Assembly (NCBI GenBank): GCA_032718565.1
Contig: JAVGVS010000236.1
Span: forward strand, 372,001-436,000
Source: Distichodus sexfasciatus
Taxonomy: Eukaryota > Chordata > Actinopteri > Characiformes > Distichodontidae
Length of the DNA stretch: 64,000 bases
Direction of reading: 5' to 3'
In this document: positions 13,272 through 26,479 of the stretch, one piece after another
How the letters are laid out: every line of letters begins with the position of its first letter
How positions within the stretch are numbered: the first letter of the stretch is position 1
Made by a program: the position numbers and the translations under genes
Notes under the pieces: model-generated
Told to the model about the DNA's origin: nothing
What the model saw: only the letters and a program-made list of their open reading frames with translations
Databases searched by the model: none

Positions 13272-13950
13272 TTTTCTAGTGGTTGCTACTGGGTCTGTGC
13301 TTCATGTTTTCCTTATTAATATAGTCCTGTGGTCACCAATTAAAATTTGTGGAGGCACAGAGCACAAATATCCTCTGTAACAAATATCCAGAGAACTGCA
13401 GGACCAGCCAATAAGCCACAGTACGAATGCAATTCAGTGAACCCTTTAGTGACACAATCGGGACTGGCACTTTTCAGACACCTGTTCAAATTAAAAACCC
13501 AAATATAATTAGGTACAGATAAAAAAATATTTATTTATGACTGAAAATCTCTTTGTTTGAGCAGTGTCTGCAGAACGAGCACTACAATCTCAAATATAAG
13601 CAGAATATCTGGACAATTTTAAAGATTCTGAAAGCAAACCTAAATACTAGAATAAAACTGGTCTAGTCCTGGTCTAATCTTTGCCTGCAAGCTGAAAGAA
13701 TTAAGTGTCAGGCTTTTTAGACTGTATAAACATTGTGGCTATCAACATCTGTATGAATAATGTTGTACAACATACTAGATACAGTTTCTCCTAAACCTTT
13801 GAGGTAAATCTTCCCATGATGATCAAACATTTATGTCCCCGAATTCCTTTGAACCATCACTAAGGAATTAGATTTCCTTTTTGAAAGATATCAGTCATTT
13901 TTTCCCACCAATTCACAGCCACATAAAGCATTACTGTACAGTATATCATT
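11241..13950. other. Intergenic sequence with simple repeats, no gene seen
   Basis: CA-rich stretches at about 12090-12115 and a TTTA tract at 13231-13275. The 100- to 141-codon overlapping frames at 11504-11994 lie antisense to one another and show no domain. The 90-codon minus frame at 12639-12911 has no recognisable homology. Confidence 0.45.
13231..13275. repeat. (TTTA)n microsatellite
   Basis: About eleven uninterrupted TTTA units. Confidence 0.95.
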
Positions 13951-13989
13951 TAGAAATTCAGAGAGGAATTCAAGCTTTGCTCATGACTC

Positions 13990-14095
13990 TCCAGTTTATA
14001 GCTTGGTGATGGTAACAAAACCTCAGACAGCTCACCCTTTACCATAATTAAATGGCAACAAGTAAAACAGATCTTGTCTAGAAGTAAACACTGTT
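13990..14095 (+). repeat. Low-copy repeat, copy 1
   Basis: Shares the ordered blocks TATAGCTTGGTGATGGTAAC and AGATCTTGTCTAGAAGTA with 15108-15192 in the same orientation. The nature of the repeat is unknown; it may be a small piece of an old transposon or a local duplication. Confidence 0.45.
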
Positions 14096-14159
14096 CAACA
14101 CATTCATATTGAAAAGTTATGGAGAATAGTAAATCATTTGTTCTCACTGTCAGTCTGAA

Positions 14160-15100
14160 AACTTGGGAACATATATCTAGATATCTAGGAACATATATGT
14201 AGCTTATATATAGTCATTTAAGCATATAGTAATTACTATATAGCATATAGTAATTGTAGGGCTTGTTTGATAGTTAAGTCAATACAAACATTCAGTTGAA
14301 TCAAATCTAGACAATTCAGATGAAACACAAAGGCCATCTAGGTTATAACATACTGTGTATTCTACAACATGAGCTCAAATTGTGTTTTGTATCTCTCTCT
14401 CTCTGGCTCATAACCTGTATCCAAATGCCAGCTCCCCAGGGGTAGCCTGACTGATCTGGATAAAGTCTAATCCTAGACCAAAAGAACTGTTTTTTGAACT
14501 GATGGCCTGGCTTAATCTCATTCTGAAAAGAGGCCATTTGTGGATTAGTTTGTGATTTCATGATGTTGAGCAAACAAGTAAACAGGAAAGCAAACGTGTG
14601 ATCGCAGGTTATATGACGGCCTGTCACCATGCCAGCTTTGCTGGTGAGGTGAATCACAGTGTCAGGAGTCACAGATACGCAGAAGATTCAGGGACAGCCA
14701 TGTTTCGGTAAGCAATGACCGGGCTGTAGATTAGTAGCCTTCTGGCCGGGATTGTGGACGAAGGTGTTACCCAAAATTCCAGTGGAGTGAGACCATCCGC
14801 ATGCTCATCTTAGGGTAAGCCGCAGCGGTTTGGGTGGGACAGTTCACACCCTCATACACACACACACACACACAGTTACGCTGTAATATCTTTATGAGGT
14901 ATGTACTTTGACTTTCATATTACAAGAGACTACAAAATAATTTTACACCTAAACCTAACCCGAGCATTGATCCTAGCAACCAAAAGCAAATCTTGTGACT
15001 AGTTGTTCAAATAAAGTCCAGAAATTTTCAGTGAAAGCATTTTTCCTCATGATGACCAGTCTCATATGCAATTTACAAGCAATATACAGTACACACTCAC
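14160..15100. other. Intergenic sequence, no gene seen
   Basis: The block at 14700-14835 is high in complexity (CGGGCTGTAGATTAGTAGCC, GCCGCAGCGGTTTGGGTG) and may be a regulatory element. A CA tract lies at 14857-14873. Confidence 0.35.
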
Positions 15101-15107
15101 AATCAAA

Positions 15108-15192
15108 ATTAGTTGATAGCTTGATGGTGGTAACCAAGAAACAGACAGAACAGTCCTTGGTAACAAGTAAAAAAGATCTTGTCTAGAAGTAG
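15108..15192 (+). repeat. Low-copy repeat, copy 2
   Basis: Carries GATAGCTTGATGGTGGTAAC, GGTAACAAGTAAAA and AGATCTTGTCTAGAAGTA, matching 13990-14095 in order and orientation, about 1.1 kb away. Confidence 0.45.
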
Positions 15193-15307
15193 AAGTCTCA
15201 TCTATTGAGTGGATACTTTCACTGTAAGACCACCTATTTACGACCACTGAAAATTCAGTAAAACTAGTGAAAAGCTACCCACTACCCCTTAATCTGTTCC
15301 AGCAGTT

Positions 15308-15530
15308 CACATACATATTTACATTTTATTTAAGGGAATTTTTTAGAGGTTCTTATGCAGACTGACCTCCATGTCCTAATTACAAGTAGCGTCTCACTGG
15401 TGCAACTTGGGGTTAAGGGCCTTGCTCAGGAGTTTAATGCTATTGGGACCCTGAGCCCTTAACCTCACTACCATGATTTGAAGCCCCAACCTTACAGTCA
15501 CCAACACAGGGTTTTAGTTGCACCTAGACA
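15308..15530 (-). mobile_element. tRNA-headed SINE, family 1, degraded
   Basis: It reads 3' tail first (ACATATTTACATTTTATTTAAG), then GGTTAAGGGCCTTGCTCAGG, then a B-box-like GATTTGAAGCCCC and the head. The same order occurs in reverse in the plus-strand copies at 23.0 and 41.1 kb. Confidence 0.55.
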
Positions 15531-16687
15531 CATATTTTCTTTATAAATCCATTGCTCTCTTCTATATCTCCTTTTTTCTATATCATTCAATCCCTTGCTG
15601 TTTCTATCTCCCTCCAATTTCTCTCTCTCTTTCTCTCTCTCCTTTCCAGGCTGTAATAACAGGCTGCTTGCAGTAAGACCACACAGAGGACAGTGGTCAG
15701 TGAAACAGACCACTCGGGGACATGGTGGTGGTGGCCAGAGAGTCAGTGGTGGTTCACAGAGGCCCAAGAGAATTCTGGATCCCAGCCTAGACCTAGAACT
15801 CAGCTCTGAAAGCCACAGACAGCTAGACACTGTCACTGAGGAGGAATGACTCAATACAGAAAAAATGGGAACGGTGGCATGTTTGTTCATTAGCGAGCAG
15901 TAGCTTCCTTCGCATGTCTGTGCGTGTTCACCTGCTTCACAACTGATACTTCTCAGGATCACCGGCAGAGTTCGAGAAAGTATGTTCAGTATGTAGATTG
16001 TGGTTCATTTTGCGTAGTAGTCTCTGACTCTGCTTGCTGTGCTTAGAGTAATCATTAAGTTTGGTGTGTGTGTGTGTTTGTGTGTTTGTGGTTGGACCCC
16101 ACCCTGGGGGGACAAGCAGTATACTGGCAGCATACATCCATCATAAAGTTGGAGGATTTTAATATGCATGATGTGTGTGTGTGTGAACTCACACTCTTCA
16201 ATAAGTTTGTGTGTGAGTATGTTTGTGTGTTTGTGTGTGTGTGCGTTGGAGCGCACTGCAGGACCCCACCCAGGGGACAACACAGCAGCATCTCGTCTCA
16301 CATGAAAAGCGAGAGACTTGCAGGGAAGAGTGTGTGTGTAGCATACAGCATCATTCTTTTTTCCTCTCTTCTCCCTCCTCTCTACCCCAGCAACCCCTCC
16401 AAATAAATAAGAATTTTTGATTACAGTAACAAGCCCATAAATTATGCAGTCTTGCAGACGATGAAGAACGCTTGAAAGACGGCCCCTTTTAACCTTTTTC
16501 TTCCCAGCACTGGTGGAAGAGACTGGGACACATATACCCTTCCTCGCACGATACCGCTTTTTCTCCCTCTTTCTTTTCCTCCCTCATTTCTCTTTCCATC
16601 ACTTTCTCTTTGCCCCATGCAGCGAAAGAGAAAAAGGGAGAGACAGGCCTGGAGGAGAAATACAGAAAGATGGAGAGACACATACAC

Positions 16688-16724
<37 letters not shown>

Positions 16725-17310
16725 GGAAGAGGTGGGAAAGCAAACTCTGGGTGGGTGTTGAGTTGCATGTATTGGTTGAAAAATTCCAGCAAAGTCTGTT
16801 TACAAGTTTGCCACGTACTTAAAAAAAAAAAGATGGTATTTCAATTTGGAACATGCTGGCTGTTTGTATTTATTAACCAGGACACTCTTTTCCATCTGCC
16901 CTCATCAGTGACTTGAATGCAGAAAGCCACAAGGAAAACAGAAGCTGTCTAACTTAGTTTTAATCTGAAGGATTGCTGAGAGAGTCGTCTTTACACCATA
17001 AGAGTGTCAGAATCAGGAAGCCTGCCTGCCAATGCATGCCTGTGTAGCACAATACTTACTCGTGTTGCATTCTGCTTTCCCTGGTCACACACGCACGCAG
17101 CTCACGCTAGACACTTGAGGCAATTTGGCGCCTTCTCAAATCCCATTCGCCTGTACAAAGAGGCATTGTAGTTAGTATCGTTAATGAGCTCAATATGCCC
17201 TCCTCAGGAATGTGTGAAAATAGAGGCCCAAGCTGTGTGTGTGTGTGTTCTGATTCCCACACTCTTAAAGCAACGCGGCCACCCCCCACACATATACATA
17301 AACCGAACAT
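15531..17310. other. Intergenic sequence dominated by simple-repeat tracts
   Basis: CT near 15619-15645, GT near 16065-16090 and 16205-16245, GA at 16690-16720. The many open frames here (up to 154 codons at 15498-15962) are low-complexity artefacts. Confidence 0.55.
16690..16720. repeat. (GA)n microsatellite
   Basis: A run of alternating GA with one interruption. Confidence 0.9.
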
Positions 17311-17311
17311 G

Positions 17312-17519
17312 ACTGGCATACAGATGCATACAGCAAAGAGTGAGGAGTGAGGGTGGCATTGCATGGCACAAAGTGGGCATTTTGGCATCTTCACAGACAC
17401 CCCAACACTCCTTATACAAGGAGACAAGCAAAGACCAACGGGGTTTCATGCGGAATACCAAATCAGTGGGTTGCATTGGTTTGTATGATCTCACTGATTA
17501 AAAGTTTCTCTGATAGAAA
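17312..17519 (+). repeat. Unclassified dispersed repeat R1, copy 1
   Basis: Shares long ordered blocks with 19853-20084: CATACAGCAA, GTGAGGAGTGAGGGTGGCA, TTTTGGCATCTTCACAGA, CCAACRCTYCTTA, CAGTGGGTTG and TTGGTTTGTAT, ending in ATAGAAAG. Both copies are in the same orientation. No terminal repeats or coding capacity were recognised. Confidence 0.6.
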
Positions 17520-17954
17520 GAAAGACATTCCTGCTGAATCATTCTATGTCCAGACGTCTTAGACTGTCAGACACTTTCAGTATAACCTTTTTGTATGGGT
17601 GCTCTTACCTTTATAATTTATGATCCATTCTAATGTTTCCTGACTGGTCTTATGCTACTCACTTCAGTCAGAGTTTGAGGCTATATCCTGGAACAAACTC
17701 CGTACATCTCCCTCAGCCGCTACGAGAAGCCAACCTGAACTCTCTTGCTCTCTCCCCTCAGGCTCGTTCACCTCAATCCACCCCAAACACCTGTCGGGGA
17801 GAGAGCAAGAGAGACAGAGTCAGAGAAACAGGGAGAAAGAGAAAGATTCCGTCTCCCATGCACATCTGCAAAATTAATGCAGTAACGGCTTGATACAACG
17901 TGCCAGTTCAGGAGTCAGAAAAAGAGATTGTGTAACTGGTCCCAAATCTTAACA

Positions 17955-18097
<143 letters not shown>

Positions 18098-18479
18098 GGT
18101 AACAATGAAGACTGGTCCCCACATTCAAAATGTTCTCACAAAGCCACAAAAATTGACAAATCTAAGATTTTCCTATGCTTTAGGGCACTTTATAAACACA
18201 CACAGACACACAAACACACCCACAAACACCAATTTACCTCCTCATATTTAGTTACCGCGTCACTACACCAAACAGCCCATAGGAGGTGCTGCAGCTCAAT
18301 TTCATGCCTCGTCTCCTCCGCCCAGCTGAACTAACTATTTACCACAGGCTCAACTTTTACGGTTCCCTCCGTTCTCACGCATGTGGCTTATTTTCTCTCT
18401 CCCAACATGCTTCATGCTCCCGAAATAGGCTCTGGTTATGAAAGAATTTCAGTGTTAAAAGGGAATAATCTAAAACCCC
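18098..18479. other. Microsatellite-flanking sequence, no gene seen
   Basis: Begins with ACTGGTCCCCACATT, a motif that recurs in variant form beside other CA tracts in this window (19070, 38290, 46890). Otherwise unique. Confidence 0.4.
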
Positions 18480-18955
18480 AAAACTGTTCAGTTCCGTTTG
18501 ACTTTGGGTTTAATTTTTTTATTTTTTTTTACGAGACAGCTCTGTTTCTTCTCTTTATCCTCCCGGCTGGAAAGTTTCCCTTTCTCTCTCTTTCTTCTAC
18601 TCTCTCGCTCCCCACTTTCCCCGGTTTGCCTGAATTTTCTGGGATTTTTATTTATTTTGCGCGCGGACTTTTCTAGCCATTAAACCGCTTCTTCACTTCG
18701 GCCAACTGATGTCAGTTAATTTAGCGTAAAACGAGGCGGTGATGGTGGTAGAAGGTTTAGGCTGGGTGGAGGAGTGTGGATAGAGAGATGGAGGAATGGA
18801 GAGATGAATGCGACGGAGCCCGCGGTGTCAGGGGGGAGCCCGCTAGGCAGGGGGGCCACAATCGGCAATCAGCGCATACTGGCTCAGCGGGGGGCTGGAT
18901 CGCGCGCACACACGCATCACCACCACCACCAACATCGTCTAGTGTTTAGTATATT
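18480..18955. promoter_or_regulatory. CpG-rich island-like segment with pyrimidine-rich lead
   Basis: A T/C-rich stretch (18510-18640) is followed by sequence dense in CpG (GCGCGCGG, AACGAGGCGGTGATGG, GCGACGGAGCCCGCGG, ATCGCGCGCACAC) and then a CAC run. Unmethylated CpG-rich DNA in a fish gene desert often marks a promoter or enhancer. The 61-codon frame inside it is not convincing. Confidence 0.35.
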
Positions 18956-19852
18956 TTAGAGATTTTTTAAAGTATATTTGTATTAAACTAAATTTAAATT
19001 TTCATTAAACTAAAAACTTTTCTTTTAAATAATTTAAATTATTTAATAATAATTTTAGGGGACTATCAGGTCCTCACACATACTTAAAAACCTAACACAC
19101 ACAAACACATGCACATTTTTATAGGCTACTACAATAAGGCCTGAAGGGACAGCGCAGAGGGAGACAGTGAAGTGAAGGGAGTGTGAGGTTGCATACTGGT
19201 GTGGATCAGTATCAGTGCTATATGTAATTGCAATGTAATGTGTACACTCATTCAAGCACATAATAGAGGTCATGTCACTGCTCCTGTCAGAGACGGGTAA
19301 TAAGTACATACTTTAACTGGGAAAAAGTATGAAGGTGTTTTGCTGAATATTTGAACGCATAAGTTCACTGCACTTACATGGAAGTATTTTAATGGAAACA
19401 GGAATATAGTTTTGAATCTCTTCCTGTCATAGGGGCATTCATAATGCCACCACAATGGCCAAATTTGTTGGTCATAGTTATCCATCAAGTCATCCAGAAA
19501 ATAACTTGATGAAAACTTCATGCTTGAAATGCTGAGCTTAGTAGTACTGCACAATTCAGTCTGAACTAAGATATTCGGAAGCTATTAGGATGATTTTGAC
19601 CTCTTTTTTTTGGGGTCAGAGGATGTCATAGATGCATTTAGAGATATGAAAGAAGCAAACAGCAATTGTGGTTCAGTTCTTTACTAAGGGTGAGCAGGCA
19701 AACATATCCAAAGGACAAAACCAGTTCAGAGTCCAAAAAACAAGCATAAGGTTGAGCCATGGGCTAACGAAAAATCACAGGCAAAGCAGTACTTCAAATA
19801 AATAAGCAAACAAAAAATGAGTCAAAAACCATGCCAGCAATAAAGGAAAACA
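18956..19852. other. Intergenic AT-rich sequence, no gene seen
   Basis: A TTTAAAT-type low-complexity patch lies at 18965-19050. The remainder is unique. Confidence 0.5.
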
Positions 19853-20084
19853 GGTCAGGCCTGAGATACAGATACATACAGCAAGGGGTGAGGAGTGAGG
19901 GTGGCATAAGGTGGCATGGCATGCCTTAGCAGTGTACATTTTGGCATCTTCACAGAAACTCCAACGCTTCTTACTCAAGAACGACTGGAACGACTGATGG
20001 GTTTGAAGCTTAATAGAAACTCAGTGGGTTGTGTTGGTTTGTATCTCTTGATTAAAAGATTTCATGATAAATAGAAAGAAAAGA
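19853..20084 (+). repeat. Unclassified dispersed repeat R1, copy 2
   Basis: Second copy of the element at 17312-17519, with small insertions (a GGTGGCATGGCATGCC stretch) relative to copy 1. Confidence 0.6.
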
Positions 20085-22960
20085 AATAAAGGAAAGTTGG
20101 GGGCATATGTGACTACCGCTAAATAATTCTAATTGATGACCCTGCGCGCGTGTGTTGCTGGGAACGTGGTGACTATGTTTGTATGGAGTGTGGGATCATT
20201 GTAAGTACTCTGGATCAGATAACTGGAAAACTGATAGAGACTTTTTAAAATTGTATATATTCTATGTATAATGTACTTTTCTGATTTTTTTCTGTGCTAT
20301 TTATAGTTTATTATTTAGAACACACATGTAGGCGCAGAGATATGTACACACACATTTTACTGGGTTATCCTGCGTAGCCTAAGGGCATGGATTAGCACAC
20401 AGCTGGGGACTCTGACTGGTCACATTTCCTTTTAGCAATGCAACTATGCTGCTTCAGGTCATTTCACAACACAAGCGTGAGTGTTTGTGTGTGGTCAAAA
20501 ATAAATTCTGTCAGAAGAATTTGCTTCCTTCTTTCTCTCAGGCTCTCTCATACACACCCTGCAGTGTGTGGAGCCAATCACATTGTTCTACAGTTAGAGG
20601 TCAGGGAATCCCAAACTTATGATGTTCTTGGATAAGCTAGACTAAGGATGGTGTTGTTGTCCTTCTATGAGTGCCAGAAGTGACTGGCACTGAGAGAGAA
20701 AAAGTATGGTGCGCATTTTTTCCTCAAGAAAGAGAACAAGTAAGCAGCAGACAAATCCACCCCATTCACTTCAATAGCAGCTTCATACAAAATGTGAGAT
20801 GAAAAACTGTAACCTTTCTGCTGAAATATTTAATTGGTAGTGGCAATCAAGACCCTCTACCATTACACTTTTGTGAGGGTTCTTGACTAATACTGAATAG
20901 GCATCTTTCACAAAAGACAAATTATTTGAACAATCTGAGATTGTCTCTTATTAAGGTCAATCTAATTACACACATTTTACAAAGAACACAATAAATTTAA
21001 TGGCTGTTAATGTTGCTTTTGTCCCCATGTCCATTCACTTTTTGTTTACATGCTGTTGGACTTGAAGTTATGTTTGTGTGTCACAAATGTAAGTGCCTAT
21101 ATTGTGCTACATCTGTGTCATTCCTCCCACACCCCTCTGCCTCTCACGATTTCCTCCCCTCCCAACCACACTAGAGTACAGAGAGCTATATCAATTAAGG
21201 CAAGGGGGGAGAGAGCCATGCCGAGTGCCAAGAGTCTTAATGAAGACATGTGTAAGTGATTACCACAAACACATCAGGTTCTTTTCAGAAAGAAAGAGAG
21301 CAAAAGAGAGAGAGAGAGAGTGAAGCAGGCCGGGAGAACAGTCAGTTCATGTGGGCTTTTTGTATTGGAATCGAAATGCTTATTGGGAAAGAAACAATCT
21401 GGGAAACAACAGCTTTTGGTCTCTCAGCACAAAGAGTCTCCATGACTGTCTCCATAATGAGGAAAGGCCTCCACCCAAGTCTCCTCCAAGCCAAGTCTGT
21501 GTCTCTTTCAGTTGCATGTCTGTCTCCAATGAAAATGGGGACCGTTCTCACTCATAGTGAGTCAAAGAAGTCTTATATAGGAACGCCTAGGAACAGCACA
21601 ATTTGGACTGAAAACTTTTATAACTGTGTGGTTAGTTTAGAAGACACCAACCTTTATTTCAACAACTTATTATGTCGTCTTGAAAGCCTTATTGTAATTT
21701 CCAGAATGCATTATTTACCAAAAAGTATGAAATAGTACTTTTTCTTGCATTAGTTAAGTACATTTCATTTACATTTACACATAAAAGCTATTCCCATCCA
21801 TCATCAGAAGGGTCAAAAGTGACAAACTAGCATGGTGAATTTTGCATTGGATGACATGAGTAAATTACCAAGACGAATTCTTAAATGTGATGCTCCAGCC
21901 TGTCTCGGGTCTACGGCCAGCTGTTATTATCAGCTCCAAATAGTCGTCATTAGTGCATATCTGGGCAGATATTCAGCTGCACATGTTTGCATTGCTGTCT
22001 ATGTCTGTCTGTGCAAAATCACATTTTTCAGACCACATATAAACTTGGGCATTTTTTTAAGACTGGACCTTGTTAAATGTGACCCTGACAATCATTTATA
22101 ATTGCTGATCATACAGCGATACTGATAATACTGGTCCTCAGAACAATGGTCCAATCATCCCAGCCTTCATAACCCATAAAATTGAACAGCAAGGATCATA
22201 ACAAATAAAAAAATTTTAAAAAAAAAACTTTGTGTGTTTGTTACACATTAGAACAAACCAAAATTTAATTTCTTCATAAACTATGCATTTCTAGGATAAT
22301 TTTCTAGCATTTCTGGTGTGGCAACAATCAAAACAGTAGGTCTGCAGAAAAGCATCTTTTCAGAAATGAATACAACAGCCATTGTCAATAAATGTGATTA
22401 AAGGCATGAAATGTGCTCTGTTACTTGTATTCCAACTAAACACATGTCTAGATGCACAATACAGTTCCCACTTTTGCACATGAGAATGATAGCCTACATG
22501 TTTTTTAAGGGGATAATTGTAGTAGATTTAACCTGGGGAGAAAAACTAACAAGGTCACACAAGACCATGCTATCCACAAGTAACAATGATTAACAGCCCT
22601 TTTGACACATCCTTTGTGATAAACAAATCTTAACCTTTATTCATCTGTCCAATGGCTTAGCAACATATTATTATGTTATAAAAATATGATAATCAGAGTC
22701 CTTCACTGTATTTCTCCAGAACCAAGTTAAGGTTTGGCCTCATAATTGGTTTCCTCCTCACTTCACCTCTCTTTCCATATAGATCACTCTCATTATTCAT
22801 CACACATAGAAAAACTGTCAAAAAGTCAAAGAGGCTCTTCTGTCGAAGGAGGTTTCCTAGACCCTCACATTAAATATACAAGCCATAAAATGCATGCTAA
22901 TGAAATCTGTCTCTATATACTTGTGTACAACTTTGTATTTGAATGCCTCTTTAACATGTC
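20085..22960. other. Intergenic sequence, no gene seen
   Basis: Unique, AT-rich. A GA tract lies at 21297-21321. The part at 21890-22010 (CAGCTGTTATTATCAGC, GTCGTCATTAGTGCATATC) has enhancer-like texture. The 159-codon frame at 21256-21735 begins in the GA repeat and has no recognisable domain. Confidence 0.45.
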
Positions 22961-22964
22961 TTAG

Positions 22965-23145
22965 TCTTAGGGTGTTGGTGGTAGGACACTCGCCTTTGGA
23001 CCAAGAATTTGTGGGTTTGAAGCCGACCTCTGGTGTTACCAACACTGGGTCCCTGAGCAAGACCCTTAACCCTCAAGGGAACTGTCCCTAAAATGAGGAA
23101 ATGTAAGTCGCTCTGGATAAGTCTGCTCAATGCTGTAAATGTGAA
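22965..23145 (+). mobile_element. tRNA-headed SINE, family 1
   Basis: The tRNA-like head has GTAGGACACTCGCC and a B-box GGGTTTGAAGCC. The body has CCCTGAGCAAGACCCTTAAC. The tail TCGCTCTGGATAAG..ATGCTGTAAATGT is shared with the L2-like LINE end at 32.6 kb. It is close in sequence to the copy at 41058. Confidence 0.8.
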
Positions 23146-24200
23146 AAGTAAGACTGAAATATGACATTCAACTTGTGTCAGTGTAATAAGTTTCTTTGCA
23201 ACCAAGGATCCAGTTGTCTCATAAAACACCTCTGTTACACCTGTAACAGGAGTATCTGAAGGAGTATCTTGCTTAATTATGTGCTTACAGTTCATATATA
23301 TATATGTGTGTGTGTATGTGTGTGTGTGTGTGCATGTGAGCGCTTTCAGGGTCAAATTAGCAGGAAGTTGAAGTATGTCACAGCTCACCTATTGTTCATC
23401 TGTCCTCTTTTTTCCCTTTTACTTCTTTTGACTATTTCTCACTATTTTTCGTATTCCTTCCATGTCTCTTGATTTCTTGTTCCCCCTTCCTCTCTATTTC
23501 ACTCTCAGCCCTCCCTCCTTTTCCATTTCTATCTGTTGTATTTTTCTTTCTGGCTTTGAAAACCATACAGTATATTCCTGGATCAGGGGTGTAGGAGGTG
23601 GGTTGCAGAGAGAGAGAGAGAGAGAGAGAATGGGAGAGAGAGACAGAGAGAGAGAGACAGAGCAGACTCCTTGGAGCCATTCTCTGAGCTCCGATTATAG
23701 TAGTGGTGGAGAGGGCGGAGAGATGTCTCCCGACAACTAGCCGGCCCAACCCATAAATCATGTCAGTGTGTCTCTCTGTCCCTGCCCACCTCCACCCTTC
23801 CCCCCCGCCATTCCTCTCTCCTTCCCTGTGTCTCTATCCCTCCATACCTTTTTTCCCCACATGCTTTATATTCCCACCTTTTTTGTCCTGTAACTACAGT
23901 CAGAGACCATACTTTATACTGGACACTTAATTATATGCATATCTTGTTGTGTACAGATAAATACAATTTAAGTTCTTCATCAGGGGTTGGATTTTTGTCC
24001 CGACATATTCTTGATTTGATATTAATTGGGGTTAAGTGCCACTCTCAACCCAGCTGTGATACTAACATGCATAAAAACACTGCTCTGCCACCACAGAACA
24101 CACTGCCGAGTTACTACACATCATTACAGCTGTGCTGACATCGACACCCCTTAAATAATTTCAGGTCAACTGGGATCCTCTGTTCACAAAGCAACCACTG
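23146..24200. other. Intergenic sequence with GT and GA tracts, no gene seen
   Basis: TA/TG tract at 23294-23332 and GA tract at 23607-23662. The frames there are repeat-driven. Confidence 0.5.
23607..23662. repeat. (GA)n microsatellite
   Basis: Interrupted GA/GACA run. Confidence 0.9.
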
Positions 24201-24209
24201 ATGAATTGT

Positions 24210-25490
24210 AATGATTACTCTGTGGACCCAAACGCAGAGTATGTTTAACTCTTTATTAGCAGATGGGGCTTGCAAAAATCGGGGTCATAAAACAGGCACA
24301 GTTCAAGCTCTGTAGAGACTGTCTGTAAAATAAACATCCAAAATGGGATGCAAAAACAGAGAATAGTCAAAAATATAAGAGACAATGGTCAGAAAAGGGA
24401 AGTGCTCAGTACTTCACAATGAAACAATCGACACAGTCCTCTTTAAATACATAAAGTCAAGAGTGTAAAATTCAGATGATGACCTCCTGATATAGTAATC
24501 AAGGATCTTTGGGAAGACCTGGAATGAGAGTCTGAGGCGTTTGCCATTGTATCACTTGGTTGAGGTGGACCTGAGGTATCTCCCAAACTTGGCCACTTTG
24601 ATGAAAGCATTCACCTACTGCTGGGATACTGGTTGGTTCTGCATCCTAAGGGGAGAAGGGAAGTTGGAATCCCGGTGCTGATTTCAGGAGCAGTAACCAT
24701 TGGACGAGTTGAGACATGAATGTTCTACATACTGTGGAGGTCCTCTGCCTGACACTATGTTCTCTGGGATGTCAAATAATTGAAAAACCTGGTTAACTAA
24801 AAGTTGAGCAGGGCTGTGCATAGACCAGGTTAATTGGCACATTTTTAAAAACCGATCCACTACAACCATGATAGTTGAACCCTTCAGAGTTAGGCAGATC
24901 AGTAATAAAACTTGGAGATAAGTGTGAACAAGGATGATGAGGAATGTGAAGTGACTTCAATAATCCAGCATGAGACCGACGAGGAGGTTTTGACTGTGTT
25001 AGCGGGGAAAAAAAAACCCAAAGTCTGAGACACTTCACTGTTTAGGTGAAGACCACAAAAACCAGCAGGAGAGGAGTTCAGTGGTCTATGTCATCCCTGG
25101 GTGATCTAAACTGAGGGTTAAGTGCACCCACTGCAACAGGGTACCACAGAATTCAGTAGGAGCAAAGAGTTTGCTTGGATTGCTGTAGGAGGTGGGGTGA
25201 AGTGAACAGCTGCCTTGAGTTGCTCCAACACCTTCCAGGAGACAAGGGCCACTAAGCACTCCTGAGGGCGCTTGTGGGAACAGAGGGCTCCCCCTTTCCA
25301 TCATGCAGATGTGAAAGAGCATCTGCTTTAATATTTATGGAAGAAGGGCAGTAGGTATCAGAAACCAGGGCAATAGCGTTTGGCACCTGTAAAACAGTGA
25401 GCGGATAGGTGGCCTCCTCCAGCCAGTGTCTCCGCTCTTTGAGTGCAAGTTTGATAACTAGCAAACCTCTCAAAGTAATAAACACAGTGG
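24210..25490 (-). pseudogene. Ty3/gypsy-type pol fragment: RNase H to integrase
   Basis: On the minus strand, from high to low coordinates, the pieces follow the gypsy pol order. An RNase H-like LVIKLALKERRHWLEEATYP (about 25460-25401) is followed by NIKADALSHLHD (about 25340-25305) and then linker sequence with LLQWVHL..DHPGM (about 25140-25090). Next come SHAGLLKSLHIPHHP (about 24980-24930), ITDLPNSEGF (about 24905-24875) and the integrase core piece VVVDRFLKMC (about 24866-24837) with FQLFDIPENIVS (about 24783-24748). Frameshifts, stops and lost segments, including much of the integrase catalytic core, make it dead. The sequence at 24210-24530 may be its 3' flank. No LTR pair was identified. 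Confidence 0.7.
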
Positions 25491-26475
25491 CATGGCTCTG
25501 AACTGATACATGTCAAAACCCGTTTTTTGTTCTCTGGTCTTTTATAAAATACAGTATATCTATTTGAAAGGCAAACAATGCCATATTTAAAGGATTGGTT
25601 TATTTAAATTTATAATGTAAATTGAATATCAAGGAACAAGGAACTGTATGAGACTGCATCATATTGCATTGTATTATACTAAATCCTGCTGAATCAAACA
25701 GAATATAATTATTTTATATTAAAATGTATTGTCCTGGAATCATATCATACTCCATGTACGTAGACACATATCAGATCATCTTGTACTGACTTTTGCCGTA
25801 AGAATGGGCAAGAATATTTATTTTGTTAAATTTTGAAAAAAAATTGAAATTAAAAAAAATTGTTCAACTTATTTTGTTTGATTTGACAGATTTAATTGTT
25901 TCAAATGTTTCTAGACACCTGTGCTAACAGCTAACCAGCTAATGTTGTGTTCTAGCACCCTAACTGACAGGTGGGGAGAGTGATGTGTGAATGTGTGAAG
26001 ATCTTTACCGAGCCAGCCACAGCATGCTCTCGGGTGCATTCACGTCCTCTTGCATAATTAACACCACGGCGTGCTCCAGCAATCATGTTAAAAGAGACAG
26101 AACGTGCAGCGCTGCACAAACCAGTGAAATGGTTGATAATTTGGTTTAAACACAAGTACACTTTTGATTTTTTAAATATCACTCGCTGTACTCATTGACT
26201 ATATATTTTAATTATTCCATTTTAATGCAACAAATGCATGAGTTGTGCCAAAGTAAGATGCTTTATTTCAGCCATTACATAAAGTAGATATTCTAAACAC
26301 AGAAAATGAATGAGGTAATGCTCATGACACTATACACAGTATATACTGTATAATCCTCCATTCCTGATTTGGGAATCTATTGGCAAGTACTCAAGCAAAT
26401 ACATAAAGTTGTGGAGGGAGCGACTTGGGCAGTGGGTTGATCTTATTGTTGTCATACCACACAATCATAATGCCC
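25491..26475. other. Intergenic AT-rich sequence, no gene seen
   Basis: Strongly AT-rich, with no repeat family or frame of interest. Confidence 0.5.
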
Positions 26476-26479
26476 ACGA

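Noticed and set aside
15498..15962. 154-codon minus-strand open frame
   Set aside because: Low-complexity Lys/Glu stretch from a CT tract and SINE sequence at its end. No homology recognised.
21256..21735. 159-codon plus-strand open frame
   Set aside because: It begins in a GA tract and overlaps an antisense frame. No recognisable domain and unremarkable codon pattern.
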